In this document: positions 1-9,052 of the stretch, in pieces
How positions within the stretch are numbered: position 1 is the stretch's first letter
Layout: each line of letters begins with the position of its first letter
Origin: Bacteroidales bacterium UBA5235
GTDB taxonomy: Bacteria; Bacteroidota; Bacteroidia; Bacteroidales; VadinHA17
Direction of reading: 5' to 3'
NCBI GenBank assembly: GCA_002409145.1
Contig: DHUL01000021.1
Location: forward strand, 4,568-43,659
DNA: 39,092 nt
The notes under the pieces: model-generated
The model's database searches: none
Told to the model about the DNA's origin: nothing
Seen by the model: the letters and a program-made list of their open reading frames with translations, nothing else
Position numbers and translations under genes: made by a program

Positions 1-908
1 GCCAGCAGAAACGAGATACCCACCTTCAGATACCGGAAAAGATTCACCAGTTTTGCCAGCAGGAAGAATAATGATCTCAGGCCGATGATGGCAAAAATAT
101 TGGAGAAGAAGACAATATACGGGTCTGTGGTTATGGAGAAGATGGCAGGAATCGAATCAAGTGCGAATATCACGTCGGTAAATTCGATCATGATCAGCAC
201 TATGAAAAGCGGTGTAAAGAAGAACTTTCCATCGATTCTTTTCCAGAAGTGATTTTCAAGATAATCCGGGTAAATATTGATGTGTTTTGAGAGGAATCTG
301 ACGAGCCAGTGTTTGTTGATCTCACTCTTCTCTTCCCGGTTCCTGGTAAGGAACATGTGAATTCCCGAATAGATCAGGAAGGCCCCGAAAATGAGCAACA
401 ACCAGCTGAATCTGTGAATCAGTGCCGATCCTGCGAAAATGAATATGAACCGGAGAACGATTGCCCCAAGTACTCCCCAAAAGAGCACCGGCTTGTAATT
501 CTGCGGAGCCACCGAAAATCCTGAAAGTATCATCAGGATCACAAAGACGTTGTCGATGGACAAGGTGTACTCAAGGAGGTACCCGGTAATGTAGTTTAGA
601 GCAAGTCCCTTCCTGTAGATCTCAAGTGCCGCCCCGAAATCGTCCGGGAGTTTCAATGTTGACTGATACATGGAGACATGGGCTTTCAGAGTCTCCAGAT
701 CGGTGATTCCGTGGATGATATGTCCGTAGTAGCGTATGAAGAAATAGAAGCCTATAGCCATGCTGACCCAGATGGTAGTCCAGATAAGTGATTCTTTCAG
801 TGAAACAACATGATATTTCCGGCCTACCAATAAGAGATCGATCAGCAGGACAGCAACAATCAGGACTCCGAACAGGATGAAAAAGAGGGTAGGGGTTAAG
901 AAATGCAT
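1..908 (-). CDS. TerC/Alx-family integral membrane protein (3' end cut by window edge)
   Basis: Reading leftward from the ATG at 906-908, an uninterrupted frame runs off the window edge after 302 codons. The protein starts MHFLTPTLFFILFGVLIV and contains several hydrophobic segments. It carries the family hallmarks LEYTLSIDNVFVI and, later, IEFTDVIFALDSIPAI; the acidic residues inside these membrane segments are characteristic of TerC/Alx proteins. Family knowledge: these inner-membrane proteins are linked to metal-ion (notably manganese) export or to tellurite resistance. The typical length is about 310-330 residues, so only a short C-terminal piece is missing. A TATATTTG element lies 17 bases before the start codon. 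The next rightward gene is a tRNA on the same strand with its own terminator, so this gene is probably transcribed separately. Confidence 0.9.
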   Translation of the reverse strand, partial: MHFLTPTLFFILFGVLIVAVLLIDLLLVGRKYHVVSLKESLIWTTIWVSMAIGFYFFIRYYGHIIHGITDLETLKAHVSMYQSTLKLPDDFGAALEIYRKGLALNYITGYLLEYTLSIDNVFVILMILSGFSVAPQNYKPVLFWGVLGAIVLRFIFIFAGSALIHRFSWLLLIFGAFLIYSGIHMFLTRNREEKSEINKHWLVRFLSKHINIYPDYLENHFWKRIDGKFFFTPLFIVLIMIEFTDVIFALDSIPAIFSITTDPYIVFFSNIFAIIGLRSLFFLLAKLVNLFRYLKVGISFLL

Positions 909-925
909 GTTGTTTAAAGATTGAG

Positions 926-933
926 CAAATATA
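926..933 (-). promoter_or_regulatory. -7 element of the TerC gene promoter
   Basis: On the minus strand this reads TATATTTG, an exact match to the Bacteroidota TAnnTTTG -7 consensus, 17 bases before the start codon. No clear TTG sits 19-21 bases upstream, so the -33 half is weak. Confidence 0.5.
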
Positions 934-1057
934 CGCGATCAGTGGTCATTCATTCAGCAAGATGACGGAATTGATAACGAATATTATGAAGAATTGTTCG
1001 AAGAGGAGGGGAGATTACGCCATCTGCGGTGGCGTGATCCGTTAAAGGGGGCTCTGG

Positions 1058-1173
1058 ACAAGAAATCATTCGCCTGCGGCGGATCATTTTTTATTTCTAA
1101 GGACCCTCTTCGAAGCCAGCTTCGGAGGCTCCTTCAAAATAAAAAATCCTGCTTGCGCAGGATGATTTCTTGT
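1058..1173. repeat. Imperfect palindromic element abutting tRNA-Arg
   Basis: The outer arms ACAAGAAATCAT (1058-1069) and ATGATTTCTTGT (1162-1173) are exact reverse complements. The inner part is also roughly symmetric: each half has a CCTGCG-type hairpin, then a TTTTTTATTT tract (or its complement), then a CTTCGAAGC/GCTTCGGAG centre. The right arm ends on the discriminator base of the tRNA. The half next to the tRNA includes the tRNA terminator. This looks like a small dispersed repeat or a duplicated, inverted terminator. No coding sequence is credible here. Confidence 0.6.
1137..1163 (-). terminator. Rho-independent terminator of tRNA-Arg
   Basis: On the minus strand, 7-bp perfect arms ATCCTGC/GCAGGAT close a GCAA tetraloop and are followed by TTTTTTATTT. 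It starts 9 bases after the tRNA 3' end. Confidence 0.8.
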
Positions 1174-1246
1174 GATCCCGGCGGGATTCAAACCCACAAC
1201 CTTCTGATCCGTAGTCAGATGCTCTATTCAGTTAAGCTACGGGACC
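1173..1246 (-). tRNA. tRNA-Arg (anticodon ACG)
   Basis: The minus strand folds as a complete cloverleaf. The acceptor arms GGTCCCG and CGGGATC pair over 7 bp with one G-U, with discriminator A. The D arm is present. The anticodon stem TCTGA/TCAGA encloses loop CTACGGA, giving anticodon ACG (A34 expected to be inosine, reading CGU/CGC/CGA). The T arm contains GGTTTGAATCC. No CCA is encoded, so it must be added after transcription. A TATATTTG promoter element lies 11 bases upstream, and a strong terminator follows directly. Confidence 0.95.
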
Positions 1247-1257
1247 TTTTGCGGGTG

Positions 1258-1265
1258 CAAATATA
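1258..1265 (-). promoter_or_regulatory. -7 element of the tRNA-Arg promoter
   Basis: TATATTTG on the minus strand matches TAnnTTTG exactly. Its end is 11 bases before the mature tRNA 5' end, which fits a start a few bases upstream of the tRNA. The -33 half is not clear. Confidence 0.55.
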
Positions 1266-1318
1266 TTAAATTTTCATTATCACTTCAGAAGAAAATTTAT
1301 TTATCCGTCCTGATTGTC

Positions 1319-1326
1319 TACTTTTG
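1319..1326 (+). promoter_or_regulatory. -7 element upstream of the AsmA-like gene
   Basis: TACTTTTG matches TAnnTTTG exactly. It would give a leader of roughly 85-90 bases before the ATG at 1421. No TTG is seen at the expected -33 distance. Confidence 0.4.
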
Positions 1327-1420
1327 TGAGTGCCATCTATTTATTTGCTGGTTATCATATGCTGCGCCGAACTTATGTCAGCGCTTTTTCGTTAAACTCA
1401 GGAAATTATTAGTTGAAACA

Positions 1421-4249
1421 ATGAAAAAAGGACTGAAAATTACCGGAATTACTTTTTTATCCATTATAGTTCTGATTCTGGCCGCCGGATTGATTATCCC
1501 GGCAGTATTCAAGGACACGATAAAAGAGAAGGTGGAAAATGCAATAAACAAAACTGTGAATGCGACAGTATCCTTTGACGGATACAGACTGAGCCTTTTC
1601 AAAGCATTCCCCAGCGCCTCATTCTCACTTGAAAACCTCAGCGTAACCGGGAAGGGTGACTTTGAAGGTGATACCCTCGCAGCGGTTAAATCAGCAGCAA
1701 TCATTTTCAACCTTAAAAGCCTTTTTGGTGAAGGGGGATATGAGGTCAGGTCTTTAGTAATTGATGAGCCCTTTGTCAACGCCATCGTAAATAATGACGG
1801 GAAAGCCAACTGGGATATTGCGAAGGAGTCTGAGGAGCCCGGGATGGGCTCCGGTGATCAGGTTGGTACCGATACCATCACCGGGAAAGGCTCAGAAGGC
1901 GGGGAGCCTTCTGACCTGAAACTGATGCTCCGGAAACTTGCGATTAACAGGGGACGAGTGAATTACACTGACCACGAGTCAGATATGCAGGCAGCTGTTC
2001 ATGATCTCGACTTCCTGCTTTCAGGAAACATGAGCGGCTCTCAGACAAACCTGAACCTTGATCTGAAAGCTGCCGGAGTTGATTTTATAATGGAGAAAAT
2101 TCCCTGGCTCACCGATGCTACCGTTGCTTTCAATGCAGGAATAGATGCACTGCTTGACTCAATGAAATTTACCCTAAGAGACAACGTCTTAAAACTGAAT
2201 GATATAGCGCTGAATTTCTCCGGTACTGCAGCCATGCCGGGTGATGATATAGATCTAGATATGGTCTTCAGCGCTCCCGGAACCTCATTCAAGTCACTCC
2301 TATCACTGGTGCCTGCTTTTTACATGAAGGGATATGAGGATCTGAAAGCCGCCGGCACGGTAGCTCTTGACGGCGCTGTAAAGGGAGTGTTCAGTTCAGC
2401 CGACAGCACCCTGCCGGATGTCTTGCTGAACCTGAAGGTCAGTGACGGTTTGATAAGTTATCCTGCGCTTCCTGAAAAAATCAGTGAGATCAATATTGAC
2501 GGAAAGGTGCAGACTGTAGGCAGTGACATGGACAAAACCGTTGCTGAGGTGAGCCGTTTCCATTTTGTACTTGCCGGCAATCCATTTGATATAAGTCTGA
2601 CGATGGCCACCCCATTGAGTGACCCGGCGGTCAATGTCATGGCAAATGGCAGGATTGACCTGGCCAAGCTTCAGCAGGCTGTTCCACTGGACAGCGTCAC
2701 CCTGAATGGTCTCCTCGACGTGTCACTTGACATGGCCGGCCGGATGTCAATGATTGAAAACAGGGAGTATGAGAAGTTCAGGGCAGCAGGCAGTATGAAT
2801 ATAGCAGACATGGCTGTGGCGATGGCCGGGATGCCTGACATGAAAATCAGCAAAGCGTCATTTTCCTTCAGCCCTGCATTTGCTGAGCTGACAGGCATGA
2901 ATGCATCAATGGGGGAGGGAAGCGACTTCTCCCTGTCGGGACGACTTGAGAATTATATCCCTTATCTTTTCTCTGATGGAATCCTCCGGGGTAACCTGTC
3001 GCTGAAATCAGACCACGTTGACCTGAATGAGATTATGGAATATATACCATCTGACACGGTTGAGACTGATACCGTTCCGATGGAGGTGATAAGGATCCCT
3101 GAAGATATAGACTTTACCCTTGACGCTCTGGTTGGCACCCTGAACTACGGGATGCTGGCAGCAAATGACATAAGAGGCAACATTGTTATCCGTGAGGGTG
3201 TTGTGACAGTCAGTGAGACAGGGATGAAGGCATTGGGAGGCTCGTTGCTGGTGAATGCCGTCTATGATACCCGTGATACCCTGAAACCTGCCGTTGACGC
3301 GGAAATGCTTGTCAGAGCGGTCAGCATAAAGGATGCATTCGGCGCCTTCAAAACCGTGAAACGGCTGATGCCCGCAGCCGAAGGTCTGGGAGGCAATGTC
3401 TCAGCGAAGATTGACTTCAGCAGCATCCTCGGTACCGGGATGATGCCGCTGCTGAACACCCTCTCAGGGACCGGGGAGATCAATTCAGAGTCGGTACAGG
3501 TGTTGCAGTCGACAAGTTTTGACCGGATGAAGAATGTTCTGAAGATCGATCCTGCCTATACCAACATTCTCAAGGATATCAGGGCTACATTCATTATCAA
3601 TGACGGGAGACTGTGGATAAAACCTTTTGACACGAAGCTTGGCAGGATAAAGCTGAATGTGTCAGGGGATCAGGGACTGGATCAGACCATAAATTACCTG
3701 GTGAAGGCGGAGATTCCCCGGGAAGAGCTGGGGCAGGCAGCGGGGGCCCTGATGAGTACCTTTGCCTCACAGGCAGCTGCCCTGGGCTTCAGTGCTGCAC
3801 CACCTGAAGTGATAAGGGTTAACCTGAATGTGGGAGGCACAGTAGGAAATCCGGCATTCACTCCATCTTTCGCCGGCGGCAGCGTTTCATCTGCCGTGAC
3901 TGCACTGGCTGACACCGTGAAGAGCGAGGTAACGGAAAAGGTCAACGAGGCAGCCAGACAGCAGGCAGACAGGATCATGAAGGAGGCTGAGGATAATGCA
4001 AAGGTGATCAGGGAGAAAGCTTCATCATCAGCTGAAACGATACGAAGTGAAGCCGATCTGAGGGGCAAAAAGCTCATCAAAGATGCGGAGGCCAGTGGTC
4101 CGTTTGCCGTGGCCGCCGCAAAAAAGGCAGCAGAAGCACTGAACAGGGAAGCTGATAAAAGAGCCACACAGATCGTTGCGGAAGCCAACAAGAGAGCTGA
4201 CGAGGTACTTGCAACAGCCAGGACCAAAGCCGATGAAATTCTCAGGTAA
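1421..4249 (+). CDS. AsmA-family envelope protein with long C-terminal coiled-coil tail
   Basis: 942 residues. One N-terminal membrane segment (about residues 8-30, ITFLSIIVLILAAGLIIPAVF) is followed by a large beta-rich region typical of AsmA-like proteins, with an NSTVNA-type start of the repeat domain (NKTVNATVSFDGYRLSLFKAFPS is split across residues 44-66). Family knowledge: AsmA/TamB-like proteins are bridge-like envelope proteins that affect outer-membrane lipid and protein assembly. From about residue 835 onward the sequence changes to an Ala/Glu/Lys/Arg-rich helix with repeated ADxIxxEA-type units, predicted to be a long coiled coil facing the periplasm. Bacteroidota homologues often have such tails. 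The gene is transcribed alone: a -7 element precedes it and a strong terminator follows at 4280. Confidence 0.85.
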   Translation: MKKGLKITGITFLSIIVLILAAGLIIPAVFKDTIKEKVENAINKTVNATVSFDGYRLSLFKAFPSASFSLENLSVTGKGDFEGDTLAAVKSAAIIFNLKSLFGEGGYEVRSLVIDEPFVNAIVNNDGKANWDIAKESEEPGMGSGDQVGTDTITGKGSEGGEPSDLKLMLRKLAINRGRVNYTDHESDMQAAVHDLDFLLSGNMSGSQTNLNLDLKAAGVDFIMEKIPWLTDATVAFNAGIDALLDSMKFTLRDNVLKLNDIALNFSGTAAMPGDDIDLDMVFSAPGTSFKSLLSLVPAFYMKGYEDLKAAGTVALDGAVKGVFSSADSTLPDVLLNLKVSDGLISYPALPEKISEINIDGKVQTVGSDMDKTVAEVSRFHFVLAGNPFDISLTMATPLSDPAVNVMANGRIDLAKLQQAVPLDSVTLNGLLDVSLDMAGRMSMIENREYEKFRAAGSMNIADMAVAMAGMPDMKISKASFSFSPAFAELTGMNASMGEGSDFSLSGRLENYIPYLFSDGILRGNLSLKSDHVDLNEIMEYIPSDTVETDTVPMEVIRIPEDIDFTLDALVGTLNYGMLAANDIRGNIVIREGVVTVSETGMKALGGSLLVNAVYDTRDTLKPAVDAEMLVRAVSIKDAFGAFKTVKRLMPAAEGLGGNVSAKIDFSSILGTGMMPLLNTLSGTGEINSESVQVLQSTSFDRMKNVLKIDPAYTNILKDIRATFIINDGRLWIKPFDTKLGRIKLNVSGDQGLDQTINYLVKAEIPREELGQAAGALMSTFASQAAALGFSAAPPEVIRVNLNVGGTVGNPAFTPSFAGGSVSSAVTALADTVKSEVTEKVNEAARQQADRIMKEAEDNAKVIREKASSSAETIRSEADLRGKKLIKDAEASGPFAVAAAKKAAEALNREADKRATQIVAEANKRADEVLATARTKADEILR

Positions 4250-4279
4250 TTTGTAACAGGACAGGCTCAGATATTCTGA

Positions 4280-4306
4280 AGAGGTTGTAATAACCTCTTT
4301 TTTTTT
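4280..4306 (+). terminator. Rho-independent terminator of the AsmA-like gene
   Basis: Arms AGAGGTT/AACCTCT enclose a five-base loop and are followed by a run of nine T. It is 31 bases after the stop codon. Confidence 0.9.
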
Positions 4307-4429
4307 GATTACCATCAAATCAGCCTGTCACAATCATGAAACATAAGTGTCATCTATTCGTAACCGGTTTTTTACACTCCTGTAACATCAGCGGCTGACT
4401 TTTGCACTGTATTCAAGTCAGCCATCAAA

Positions 4430-7267
4430 ATGAAAAAGCAATTATTTAACCTTTTATTGATCGTTACAATTCTGCTTCCTCTCAATTCCTTTTCACAGAC
4501 TTTGGGCGGCACCATAACCGGTGTTGTACGTGACCAGTCAACCGGCGAAACAATGCCCGGTGTCAATGTGGTAATTGAAGGAACTCTCAGGGGCGCCTCA
4601 ACCGGACCCGACGGAGAGTTTACCATTACCGGCGTAGCTCCAGGAACCTACAGTCTGAGTTTAACCTTCATATCATACAAACCCGTGAGGGTGGAGGGTG
4701 TTGAGGTCAGAACCGGTTCTGTTTCGGTCATCAACGTTGCCATGTCTGACCAGTCTGTCGAACTGGATGACATTGTGGTTGTTGCCACTAAACGCACAGA
4801 CAGCGAAGTGTCGGTAATGAACAGCATCAGGACCAGCCCGGTGGTCGTTTCCGGTATCTCTGCCCAGCTGATCAGCCGCACGCAGGATAAAGATGCCTCG
4901 GAGGTTGTGAGGCGACTTCCGGGAGTATCCATCGTTGACGACAGGTTCATCGTTGTAAGGGGACTCTCATCGAGGTACAACAATGTCTGGCTCAATAATG
5001 CAACGGCTCCGAGTCTCGAGGCTGATGCAAGGTCCTTCTCGTTTGACCTGGTCCCGTCCTCAATGATCGAGAATATTTATATTTTGAAGTCGCCCACGGC
5101 AGAGCTCCCTGCAGATTATTCCGGCGGGTTCATTAAGATATCAACAACCGGCATTCCGTCGGAAAACAGGCTTTCAGTATCCTATGGTACTACATTCAGA
5201 CAGTACGCAACATTCGGCGATTACCTCGCAGAGAGAGGTGGTAAGACAGACTGGCTAACTATGGGGACCGGACAGAGGGCACTGCCTGATGCAATGCCGG
5301 TTCATCTTGACCTTTATGAAAGCGCCACCAATACGGATATAAGAAACAGGGTTACTGACCTTGGGCGGAGCCTGAGCAACTCATGGGACGCGGTTCAGGC
5401 TACAGCCCTGCCCGACCAGAAACTGGCACTCGGTATTTCAAGGCGGTTTGAGAAGGGAAGCTTCATTGCCGGTAATGTCACATCACTGACTTACAGCTAT
5501 TCCAACACCTTCAGGGAAGCTGTGAACAACAGCTACTCAATATATAATTATGCCTACGACACTCCGGGTATACTGGATGAATACATTGACAGGCAGTACA
5601 GGACAAGTGCTCGTGTGGGGCTGATGCATAACCAGACCCTCTATCCATACCAGGGATTAAAACTGGAGTTCAGAAACTTCTTCACCAGCACTGCCGGGTC
5701 AGGGGTATCAGTCAGAGAGGGACGCGACTGGTACAACAACGGTCGGTCTGTCAGATCAGGTGAGATAAAATACTCTCACAGGCTGATCTACACAGGGCAG
5801 CTTGGTGCCGAGCAGATTTTGAATGATGGCAGGTCAGTGATTGATTTCACAGCAGGCTATGCTCGTTCGGCCAGAACGGAGCCTGATATCAGGCGGTACC
5901 GTTATATCAGCAATGATGGCGAGAACTCACCATACATCATTCTCTTCGGAAACAATCCTGACCTTTCATCTGTATCGAGGATTTGGCTGGATCTCGATGA
6001 AACAAATTTGTCGGGAATGCTCAACCTTACACAGAAGTTCAGTGAAGGGATGATCGACTGGGAGATCAGAACAGGGATTTTTGCAGAGAACCGTGACAGG
6101 AGCTTCAGAGCTCGGAATTTCGGATATGCTGTATCATCTGACACCTCGCCATTTGCTTCCACTTCTCTCCCGGTACAGGAGATTTTTGCAGCTGAAAACA
6201 TCAATCTTACAGACGGTATCAGGTTAAAGGAGATTACCGCCCTTTCCGATTCATATGAAGCCTCGGCGATGGTGTTGGCCGGGTACCTCAGTTTCAGGTT
6301 CAGGTTTGGCACACGGACCGATTTGTCAGCTGGTGTGAGGATCGAAAAGGAGAGGCAGGAACTGTCAAGCTACAGACAGGGCACCAGAATACCGGTCAAC
6401 GTTGTTCGTGACACAGTCAACCTCTTTCCTTCAGGCAATCTCGCCATAAACCTCAGTTCATCGAGCCTGGTGAGGCTGACCTACGGGATGTCAGTCAACC
6501 GGCCGGAATTCAGGGAGATGGCTCCGTTCTACTTCGTTGATTTCGACCAGAATGCAGGAATCTACGGCAATGAGGGAATCAAATCAGCCTATATTCACAA
6601 TCTGGATCTTCGTTTTGAACTTTACCCCGGCAACAACGAAACATTCAATGCAGGTATTTTTTACAAGCACTTCACCAATCCCATTGAGGTCTCAATAAGG
6701 GGCAACAATCCCACTCAGTTTTCATTTGATAATATCGGCTCTGCATACAGCTTCGGGCTGGAAACGGAGGCTCGTAAAAACCTGGGGTTCATCACTGACA
6801 GGCTTGAGAAACTTACTGCCGTGATCAATCTTTCGCTGATCAGGAGTTCCGTGGCCTTTGACCGGCCCCTGCAGGGACAGTCACCTTACATCGTCAACAT
6901 CGGCCTTTTCTGGCAGGATACTGACAGGGGGCTGATGGCCAGTGTGGTATATAACCGTATAGGTAAGAGGATTATAGCGGTTGGAAGGCCTTCGCCGAAC
7001 TCCTGGGAAAGCATACCTGATATTTACGAGATGCCGCGGAATGAGGCTGACCTGGCTGTAAGCAAAAAAATTAGCAAAATGCTTGAGATAAAAGCAGGGA
7101 TCAAGGACCTGTTCGGTGAGCAGGTGGTATTCCAGCAACATGTCAATAGTATTGTTGACATGACTAATTACGGCGGAGATGGCATAAAGGCATTTGACAG
7201 GAACCAGAACACCAGGTCGTGGTACCCGGGCAGGCAGTATACGTTTGGACTATCACTTAAATTCTAA
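4430..7267 (+). CDS. TonB-dependent outer-membrane receptor
   Basis: 945 residues. A signal peptide ends near FSQ (residue 23). A carboxypeptidase-regulatory-like beta-sandwich follows (about 27-115, ITGVVRDQSTGETMPGVNVVIEGT), then the plug (about 120-235, with VVRRLPGVSIVDDRFIVVRGL), then a 22-strand-type barrel ending in an aromatic residue (FGLSLKF). It imports a ligand across the outer membrane using TonB energy; the ligand cannot be told from sequence. It has no SusD-like partner. Instead it is followed after 29 bases by a lipoprotein of a family often found next to such receptors, so the pair probably acts together. A weak -7 element (GACTTTTG, 4397-4404) lies 25 bases before the ATG. 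Confidence 0.9.
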   Translation: MKKQLFNLLLIVTILLPLNSFSQTLGGTITGVVRDQSTGETMPGVNVVIEGTLRGASTGPDGEFTITGVAPGTYSLSLTFISYKPVRVEGVEVRTGSVSVINVAMSDQSVELDDIVVVATKRTDSEVSVMNSIRTSPVVVSGISAQLISRTQDKDASEVVRRLPGVSIVDDRFIVVRGLSSRYNNVWLNNATAPSLEADARSFSFDLVPSSMIENIYILKSPTAELPADYSGGFIKISTTGIPSENRLSVSYGTTFRQYATFGDYLAERGGKTDWLTMGTGQRALPDAMPVHLDLYESATNTDIRNRVTDLGRSLSNSWDAVQATALPDQKLALGISRRFEKGSFIAGNVTSLTYSYSNTFREAVNNSYSIYNYAYDTPGILDEYIDRQYRTSARVGLMHNQTLYPYQGLKLEFRNFFTSTAGSGVSVREGRDWYNNGRSVRSGEIKYSHRLIYTGQLGAEQILNDGRSVIDFTAGYARSARTEPDIRRYRYISNDGENSPYIILFGNNPDLSSVSRIWLDLDETNLSGMLNLTQKFSEGMIDWEIRTGIFAENRDRSFRARNFGYAVSSDTSPFASTSLPVQEIFAAENINLTDGIRLKEITALSDSYEASAMVLAGYLSFRFRFGTRTDLSAGVRIEKERQELSSYRQGTRIPVNVVRDTVNLFPSGNLAINLSSSSLVRLTYGMSVNRPEFREMAPFYFVDFDQNAGIYGNEGIKSAYIHNLDLRFELYPGNNETFNAGIFYKHFTNPIEVSIRGNNPTQFSFDNIGSAYSFGLETEARKNLGFITDRLEKLTAVINLSLIRSSVAFDRPLQGQSPYIVNIGLFWQDTDRGLMASVVYNRIGKRIIAVGRPSPNSWESIPDIYEMPRNEADLAVSKKISKMLEIKAGIKDLFGEQVVFQQHVNSIVDMTNYGGDGIKAFDRNQNTRSWYPGRQYTFGLSLKF

Positions 7268-7296
7268 GGAAACAATCATTTAATAAAACACGAATC

Positions 7297-8928
7297 ATGA
7301 AAACAAACATTTTATCAGCAATTGCCAGGGTGATGGCACTTTGCATAGTTCTGACAGCGATGGTGTCATGCGAAAAGGAAATACCGGTCTCTTTCCTCAG
7401 TCTTGATAAGGATGAGGCCACAGTGCAGGTTGGAGCAGATCTGACACTGCTGCCTGTCATTGACCCGTTGAATGCCACAAACAGGGAGGTTAGCTGGACC
7501 AGCAGCAATTCCAGTGTGGCCACAGTGGCAGATGGGGTAGTGACCGGAGTAGCTTTGGGTAATGCAACCATTACCGCAGCTTCGTCAGAAAATCCTCTGT
7601 TAACTGCAGAATGCGAAATTACGGTTGTACCATCCACAGGTCAGGTCATTACCGTCTCCGGAGATATAACCACTGATACCAGATGGTACGCACAGGCAAA
7701 ATACCATCTATCCGGATTCGTCTATGTCAGGAACAATTCAACTCTTACAATAGATGCTGGCACGATCATCAAGGGGGTATCAAACACCAAGGCAACCCTG
7801 ATCATTGAGAGAGGTTCGAGGATAATTGCTGCAGGCACAGCCAGCCAGCCGATAGTTTTTACATCCGATAAACCGGCTGGTCAGAGGGCAACCGGAGACT
7901 GGGGCGGGATTGTTTTATGCGGAAAGGCGAAAACCAACAAGCATGATGACGGTGAAGGTGTTGGCATTGCTGAAGGAGGCATCGGATCTAAGTACGGTGG
8001 TACTGATGACAACGACAATTCAGGTGTGCTTCAGTTTGTCAGAATTGAGTTCCCTGGAATTCCCCTCACTTCCACGGCTAACAGCGAGATTAACGGACTG
8101 ACACTTTACTCTGTTGGGAAAGCAACTGTTATTGACCATATTCAGGTTTCATATTCAGGTGACGACTCCTTCGAATGGTTTGGGGGCAATGTAAACGCAA
8201 AATACCTCGTAGCTCTGGGAGGACTTGATGACGGATTTGATACTGATAACGGATTCAGCGGTAAGATTCAGTTTGGTCTTATTCTGCAGGATCCTTTGAA
8301 ATCGGACCAGTCTGGCTCAAATGCCTTCGAGAGCGACAATGATGCAGACGGCTCGCTTCTAACACCTGTTACATCTCCCGTATTCTCCAATGTGACTGCC
8401 ATCGGACCTCTTGCAGTAACCACCACCCTGCCTGCAGAGACTAAACATGAAAAGGCACTGCATCTTCGCAGGGGCACTATGACCTCGGTATATAACTCCG
8501 TATTTGTCGGGTTTCCGCAAGGACTCTCGATAGACGGTCAGAAAGGCAATGCGCCGACACGTGCTGACCAGAATGAGTTGCAGATTGAGAATACAATACT
8601 TGCAGGAATGACAACCCTCTATGTTGAGAAGACCGGCACCGTAGCTGTACCCTATACAGTTGCTCAGCACCAATCGTACTTTACGGCTACAGCCAGAAAC
8701 AATACCGATAATATGACCATGGCAGAAATCACTGGCGCAGGTTTAATAAACCTTACATCTCCGGTTCTGATACCCCAGGCTGGATCCCCGCTCCTTACCG
8801 GAGCCTCCTTCACCAATGCAAGGCTTTCAGACACCTTCTTTACCATAACAACCTACAGGGGGGCCTTCGGAACGGAAAACTGGACATCCGGATGGTGCAA
8901 CTGGAACCCGCAGAATTCGGTGTACTAG
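7297..8928 (+). CDS. Surface lipoprotein with bacterial Ig-like (BIG2) domain and beta-helix-like body
   Basis: 543 residues. The N-terminus has a lipoprotein signal with a lipobox ending at Cys near residue 26 (AMVSCEKE). Residues about 32-110 form a BIG2 Ig-like domain, with the hallmark VSWTSSNSSVATVADGVVTG. The rest belongs to a common Bacteroidota family of unknown function, recognisable by TIDAGTIIKG, GDWGGIVLCG, EGGIGSKYGG, DDNDNSGVLQFVRIEF and SYSGDDSFEWFGG. It looks like a right-handed beta-helix or related repeat fold. No type IX sorting domain is visible at the C-terminus. It is co-transcribed with the TonB receptor just upstream and ends at a terminator. A role in binding or presenting the receptor's ligand at the surface is an inference from position. 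Confidence 0.8.
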   Translation: MKTNILSAIARVMALCIVLTAMVSCEKEIPVSFLSLDKDEATVQVGADLTLLPVIDPLNATNREVSWTSSNSSVATVADGVVTGVALGNATITAASSENPLLTAECEITVVPSTGQVITVSGDITTDTRWYAQAKYHLSGFVYVRNNSTLTIDAGTIIKGVSNTKATLIIERGSRIIAAGTASQPIVFTSDKPAGQRATGDWGGIVLCGKAKTNKHDDGEGVGIAEGGIGSKYGGTDDNDNSGVLQFVRIEFPGIPLTSTANSEINGLTLYSVGKATVIDHIQVSYSGDDSFEWFGGNVNAKYLVALGGLDDGFDTDNGFSGKIQFGLILQDPLKSDQSGSNAFESDNDADGSLLTPVTSPVFSNVTAIGPLAVTTTLPAETKHEKALHLRRGTMTSVYNSVFVGFPQGLSIDGQKGNAPTRADQNELQIENTILAGMTTLYVEKTGTVAVPYTVAQHQSYFTATARNNTDNMTMAEITGAGLINLTSPVLIPQAGSPLLTGASFTNARLSDTFFTITTYRGAFGTENWTSGWCNWNPQNSVY

Positions 8929-8962
8929 TCCAGAAATTGATGGTTTGACAACCTTTTACCGT

Positions 8963-8991
8963 GGGGGCACACCGGAGTGGCCCCCTTTTTT
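8963..8991 (+). terminator. Terminator of the TonB receptor/lipoprotein operon
   Basis: GGGGGCAC pairs with GTGGCCCCC (one bulged G) and is followed by six T. It lies 34 bases after the lipoprotein stop codon. Confidence 0.85.
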
Positions 8992-9003
8992 CTTTTCAGG
9001 AAC

Positions 9004-9031
9004 AAAGAAAAAGCCGCCCGGTGAGGCGGCT
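9004..9031 (-). terminator. Terminator of rplS
   Basis: On the minus strand, AGCCGCC/GGCGGCT arms close a six-base loop and run into TTTTTCTTT, 22 bases after the rplS stop. Together with the terminator at 8963 it separates two convergent units. Confidence 0.85.
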
Positions 9032-9052
9032 CTTCCATATATGTCTGAAGTA

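Noticed and set aside
994..1269. Open frame of 91 codons across the tRNA region
   Set aside because: It is antisense to tRNA-Arg and runs through the palindromic element; the translated tail is the familiar false peptide produced by reading a tRNA backwards.
3694..4318. Long minus-strand frames inside the AsmA-like gene
   Set aside because: They are antisense shadows of the repetitive Ala/Glu-rich tail and have low-complexity Ser/Ala translations.
8700..8928. Type IX secretion sorting domain on the BIG2 lipoprotein
   Set aside because: The C-terminus lacks the usual Gly-Gly/Lys-rich beta-strand pattern, and the protein has a lipobox instead.
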